From positions 44,146 through 108,145 of the forward strand of contig JAHENB010000007.1 of assembly GCA_024643345.1 (NCBI GenBank): 64,000 nucleotides of DNA, read 5' to 3'. The notes beneath the pieces are model-generated. The model was given only the letters and a program-made list of their open reading frames with translations, searched no databases and had not been told where the DNA came from. Positions 61,243 to 64,000 of this stretch are shown in pieces. This DNA comes from Maribacter sp. (lineage in GTDB: Bacteria > Bacteroidota > Bacteroidia > Flavobacteriales > Flavobacteriaceae). Both the position numbers and the translations under genes were made by a program. Position 1 is the first letter of the stretch, and the number at the start of each line of letters is the position of its first letter.

Positions 61243-64000
61243 ATGAGAACACTGGGATTATCATTATTCATCACCTTGTTCGTCTCCCTTACCGGCTTCG
61301 GGCAGGTAAAAATTGGGGACAATCCCCAAAATATAGACCCCTCAGCGGTTCTGGAGCTCGAGAGCACCACCAAAACGCTGCTGATCACCCGGGTCACCAC
61401 TGCCCAAATGGAGGCCATCGTGCCCAGTGCGGGTGCCTTGGTATACAATACCGATCTGGGGTGCGTGCATTATTATAACGGATTATCATGGATCAATCTT
61501 TGTGTCGAAGGCAATGTGGCCATTACCACCGAACCCATAGTGAATTTTTTGAGCACGATAGTCCTGACCCCCACTGCCAATGGCAACAATCTGGAGGTGG
61601 CGCCCAACAGCATCCGCAGCGAACAGATCGTGGATGGGGGCATCAACGGGGTCGACATCCAGAACAATTCGATCGGGCCCAACAAGCTGGCCGACAACTC
61701 GGTGAACCGCGACAAGCTCTCTGAAAATGCAGTGGGGTTGGAGGCCCTGGACACCGATGAAGTGACCCTCGGCAGCCTGATCAATGATGCCGGTTTTATC
61801 ACGGGGGCCAATGTGGTGAGCCCCGATCCGGCCAACGACATCACCGATAATGGTGGCGCCTTTTTTGATGAGCAGCCCCTGCTCGATGCCATTGCGGTCA
61901 ACACCGCAGCAATAGCAGCCGATGGGGACACTAATGCCAATAACGAGATCCAAAGTTTGGGGCTAAACGGCAACCTTTTGAGCATCACGGGCAGCAATAC
62001 GATCGATCTGAGTGCTTTTAACAATTCGGGAACGGATAATCAAACCCTTGCTCTTAATACCAATACTTTAAGCATTTCGAATGGTAATTCGGTAAATCTT
62101 TCAGGCTATGTAAATACAGACAATCAAGCACTGAGCATTACTGGAAATCAATTATCCATTAGTGGGGGTAATACAGTCACCATTCCTACGGCCAACGGGT
62201 CTGACACCCAGATCATTCCAGGTACGGATATTGCCATCACCGGTAATGGTACCATTGCGACCCCATATCAGATCAACAGTACTTTTGCCGAAACAGATGG
62301 TAGTATTACCAATGAGTTGCAGGACCTGCAATTTGATATTCCAACCAATATCCTGACCCTTACCAATCCGGCAACGCCCGGCAATCAGGTCGATTTGAGT
62401 GCGCTCGCTGGTGGTGGTGGATCCACGGAACTGGCCGATCAGCTCACCATTGTGGGTGATGGCACCCCTGGCAATGAATTTGAAGTAGCGGATGGTGGTA
62501 TTACCACCGCCAAGATACAGCCATTGACCCCGGCACCGGTCACCGATTATATGTTGGTCACTACTCCGGCCGGAATCGTGGGATGGACTCCTACTGGAGG
62601 TGCTGGTAGTACCGAAGAAGCGGACGGCATTACCATTACGGGAGTAGGCTCTAACGCAGATCCATTTAAAATTGAACCTGGTGCTAATGGTCAATTTTTA
62701 AGTACTACAGGCGGTGCCGTGATTTGGGATAATTTACCTGGAGGTCTTGGCGGTACCGTGGAAGCTGATGGTCTGACTATTGAAGGAAATGGAGTTAGTC
62801 CAAATCCGCTACAAGTGCGCGATGGTGGTATTACAACAACGCAAATAGCCGACGCGACTATAACTGCTGTCGATATTCTAAACAATAGCATAACACTATC
62901 CAAAATAGCAGCAGGTACTGCTGCCGGACAACTCATGCAATGGAACGGCACTGCTTGGGTGTTGATCGATGATTCGGCCCTAGGCATCACTGAGGCAGAT
63001 GGGATTATAGGAAATGAAGTCGCTGACGCAACGGATGCGACATTGGTCCGAAACGGAGCTGGAACTACTTTAGACCCATATACGTTGGATGTGGCTGTCG
63101 GTCAAATCACTAATGTCGAACTTGCCAATAATACTGTTACCCTACCTAAACTGGCTGCCGGTACGGCTGCTGGACAGCTCATCCAATGGGATGGAGCCGC
63201 ATGGGTTTTGGTTGACCCATCCACTTTTACATTTCCTGAGGTCGACGGAATAATCGGCAATGAAATAGTAAATGCAACAGATGCCACCTTGGTCCGTACA
63301 GGGGCAGGAACCGTTACCAGTCCATATACCTTGGATGTTGCTGCAGGACAGATTACAGGCGTAGAATTGGCCAATAATTCGGTAAGCTTGCCAAAACTGG
63401 CGGCAGGAACCGCAGCCGGTCAACTTTTGCGTTGGAATGGTACCGCTTGGGTTCTCGTTGATCAAACTGCATTGACCCTTACAGAGGCAGATGGGATTAT
63501 AGGCAATGAAATAACCAATGCCACTGATGCAACGCTGGTTCGAACAGGAGCAGGGACCCCTGCAAGTCCTTACACTTTGGATGTTGCAACTGGGGGGATT
63601 AACACAAATGAATTGGCAAACAATGCCGTGACCACCGCCAAGATTCTAAACGCCAATGTCACCACGCCAAAGATCGCGCCCGGGGGCGGCGACCAGATAC
63701 TGAGGACCAATGCCGCCGGTACAGCGGTCGCATGGGTCGACCTGCCGGCTGGCGGGGCGGTCTCAGCCGATGGGACAACGATCGTGGGAGACGGTTCGGC
63801 GACCGACCTATCCGTGCCCACCGGGGGAATAACCACGGCCCAGATACAGGATTTGACCATTGCCGCGACCGATATCGCCAACAATGCCGTGACCACCGCC
63901 AAGATTCTAAACGCCAATGTCACCACGCCAAAGATCGCGCCCGGGGGCGGCGACCAGATACTGAGGACCAATGCCGCCGGTACAGCGGTCGCATGGGTCG
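61243..64000 (+). CDS. Giant repetitive surface protein, 5' part (runs off window)
   Basis: From the ATG at 61243 the frame is open for 919 codons to the window edge with no stop. It starts with a signal peptide (MRTLGLSLFITLFVSLTGFG) and the flavobacterial secreted-protein opening VKIGDNPQNIDPSAVLELES. Then come beta-rich repeats: an 82-residue unit (ADGIIGNE, DATLVR, PYTLDV, ELANN, LAAGTAAGQL, AWVL) with copies beginning near 62992, 63238 and 63484, and a further 87-residue unit whose DNA is duplicated exactly. One Cys pair lies near the start (GCVHYY, NLCVEG). It resembles adhesin or fibre-like repeat proteins; function is inferred only. Confidence 0.85.
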   Translation, partial: MRTLGLSLFITLFVSLTGFGQVKIGDNPQNIDPSAVLELESTTKTLLITRVTTAQMEAIVPSAGALVYNTDLGCVHYYNGLSWINLCVEGNVAITTEPIVNFLSTIVLTPTANGNNLEVAPNSIRSEQIVDGGINGVDIQNNSIGPNKLADNSVNRDKLSENAVGLEALDTDEVTLGSLINDAGFITGANVVSPDPANDITDNGGAFFDEQPLLDAIAVNTAAIAADGDTNANNEIQSLGLNGNLLSITGSNTIDLSAFNNSGTDNQTLALNTNTLSISNGNSVNLSGYVNTDNQALSITGNQLSISGGNTVTIPTANGSDTQIIPGTDIAITGNGTIATPYQINSTFAETDGSITNELQDLQFDIPTNILTLTNPATPGNQVDLSALAGGGGSTELADQLTIVGDGTPGNEFEVADGGITTAKIQPLTPAPVTDYMLVTTPAGIVGWTPTGGAGSTEEADGITITGVGSNADPFKIEPGANGQFLSTTGGAVIWDNLPGGLGGTVEADGLTIEGNGVSPNPLQVRDGGITTTQIADATITAVDILNNSITLSKIAAGTAAGQLMQWNGTAWVLIDDSALGITEADGIIGNEVADATDATLVRNGAGTTLDPYTLDVAVGQITNVELANNTVTLPKLAAGTAAGQLIQWDGAAWVLVDPSTFTFPEVDGIIGNEIVNATDATLVRTGAGTVTSPYTLDVAAGQITGVELANNSVSLPKLAAGTAAGQLLRWNGTAWVLVDQTALTLTEADGIIGNEITNATDATLVRTGAGTPASPYTLDVATGGINTNELANNAVTTAKILNANVTTPKIAPGGGDQILRTNAAGTAVAWVDLPAGGAVSADGTTIVGDGSATDLSVPTGGITTAQIQDLTIAATDIANNAVTTAKILNANVTTPKIAPGGGDQILRTNAAGTAVAWV
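62992..63600 (+). repeat. Three 246-bp protein-coding repeats, diverged in DNA
   Basis: Units beginning with the Glu codons at 62992, 63238 and 63484 are each 246 bp (82 codons) apart; the third is followed by a variant continuation. The protein copies are very similar while many codons differ between copies, which points to old duplication under selection and not recent amplification. Confidence 0.85.
63619..64000 (+). repeat. Exact 121-bp direct repeat at 261-bp spacing
   Basis: Bases 63619-63739 recur without a mismatch at 63880-64000, the window edge, so the true repeat may extend further. The period is 261 bp (87 codons), keeping frame. The unit is much more GC-rich than the 82-codon repeats before it. 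Confidence 0.95.

Noticed and set aside
61473..63971. Large minus-strand open frames (61473-62024, 62152-62694, 63570-63971 and others)
   Set aside because: They are antisense to the repeat protein and arise from its regular GC-rich codons; the plus frame is continuously open from a signal peptide.
62992..64000. CRISPR-like array because of regular repeats
   Set aside because: The repeats are 82 or 87 codons long, in frame and protein-coding, without short repeat-spacer structure.

Overview
The window comes from the chromosome of a member of the Bacteroidota, almost certainly a marine Flavobacteriaceae (by impression the Maribacter/Zobellia/Muricauda side). Supporting signs are the moderate GC content, promoters of the TAnnTTTG type, few Shine-Dalgarno sequences, and family-specific genes: ribosomal protein THX, a PASTA/RluA/ddl cluster, carboxypeptidase-regulatory-like secreted proteins, a DUF6702 protein, a C4-type zinc-ribbon protein without cysteines, and kynurenine-pathway genes. 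There is no tRNA, rRNA, CRISPR array, insertion sequence or phage gene that I can support. This is mostly core chromosome with a few accessory patches.

Layout. 1-3.1 kb: end of a tryptophan operon (trpB 3' part, trpA, small membrane protein), then a secreted M20 peptidase. 3.1-11.2 kb, mainly minus strand: standalone TonB-plug protein, ppc, a uracil-DNA-glycosylase-like protein, (plus strand) ribosomal protein THX, a lipoprotein, yaaA, a GNAT enzyme, an RluA-type pseudouridine synthase and a PASTA protein. 11.4-19.6 kb: ddl, coaD, a PAS histidine kinase with a single-domain response regulator, an M14 lipoprotein peptidase, NUDIX/pyrE diverging from starts 7 bases apart, an SRPBCC protein, birA. 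19.7-24.5 kb: an operon rsfS-ftsH-LUD-cdsA-psd-acyl-CoA-binding protein (protein quality control and phospholipid synthesis). 24.5-31.1 kb: accessory genes, namely a creatininase-like protein, an outer-membrane-barrel/vanadium-haloperoxidase-like pair, a sterol desaturase family protein, a DoxX-like protein and a GNAT enzyme.

31.2-38.2 kb: valS and a DUF1573 protein from back-to-back promoters, an aspartyl-protease/PDZ protein, an aminotransferase and murB. 38.5-40.8 kb: two ECF-type sigma factors, one with an RskA-like anti-sigma factor. 40.9-48.1 kb: lipA, gap overlapping a TPR hybrid histidine kinase, lpxK, a Nif3-like protein and the degenerate zinc-ribbon protein. 48.2-55.8 kb: small membrane and secreted proteins, kmo and kynU (tryptophan to 3-hydroxyanthranilate) separated by clpP, a secreted protein and an MFS transporter; then GNAT and O-methyltransferase genes. 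55.8-61 kb: a decayed PAP2 phosphatase gene with two homopolymer frameshifts and no 3' half, tatA, then a likely operon of secreted proteins (two carboxypeptidase-regulatory-like proteins, DUF6702, M1 metallopeptidase). 61.2 kb to the end: the first 919 codons of a very long repetitive surface protein that runs off the window.

I found no clear new defence or mobile system. The most unusual items are the repeat protein at the right edge, the wrecked PAP2 gene, the four-cysteine loss in the zinc-ribbon protein, the valS leader with a 5'-terminal hairpin, the gap/hybrid-kinase overlap and the conserved-looking secreted peptidase module. Several genes can only start at TTG, so start calls in this genome need care.
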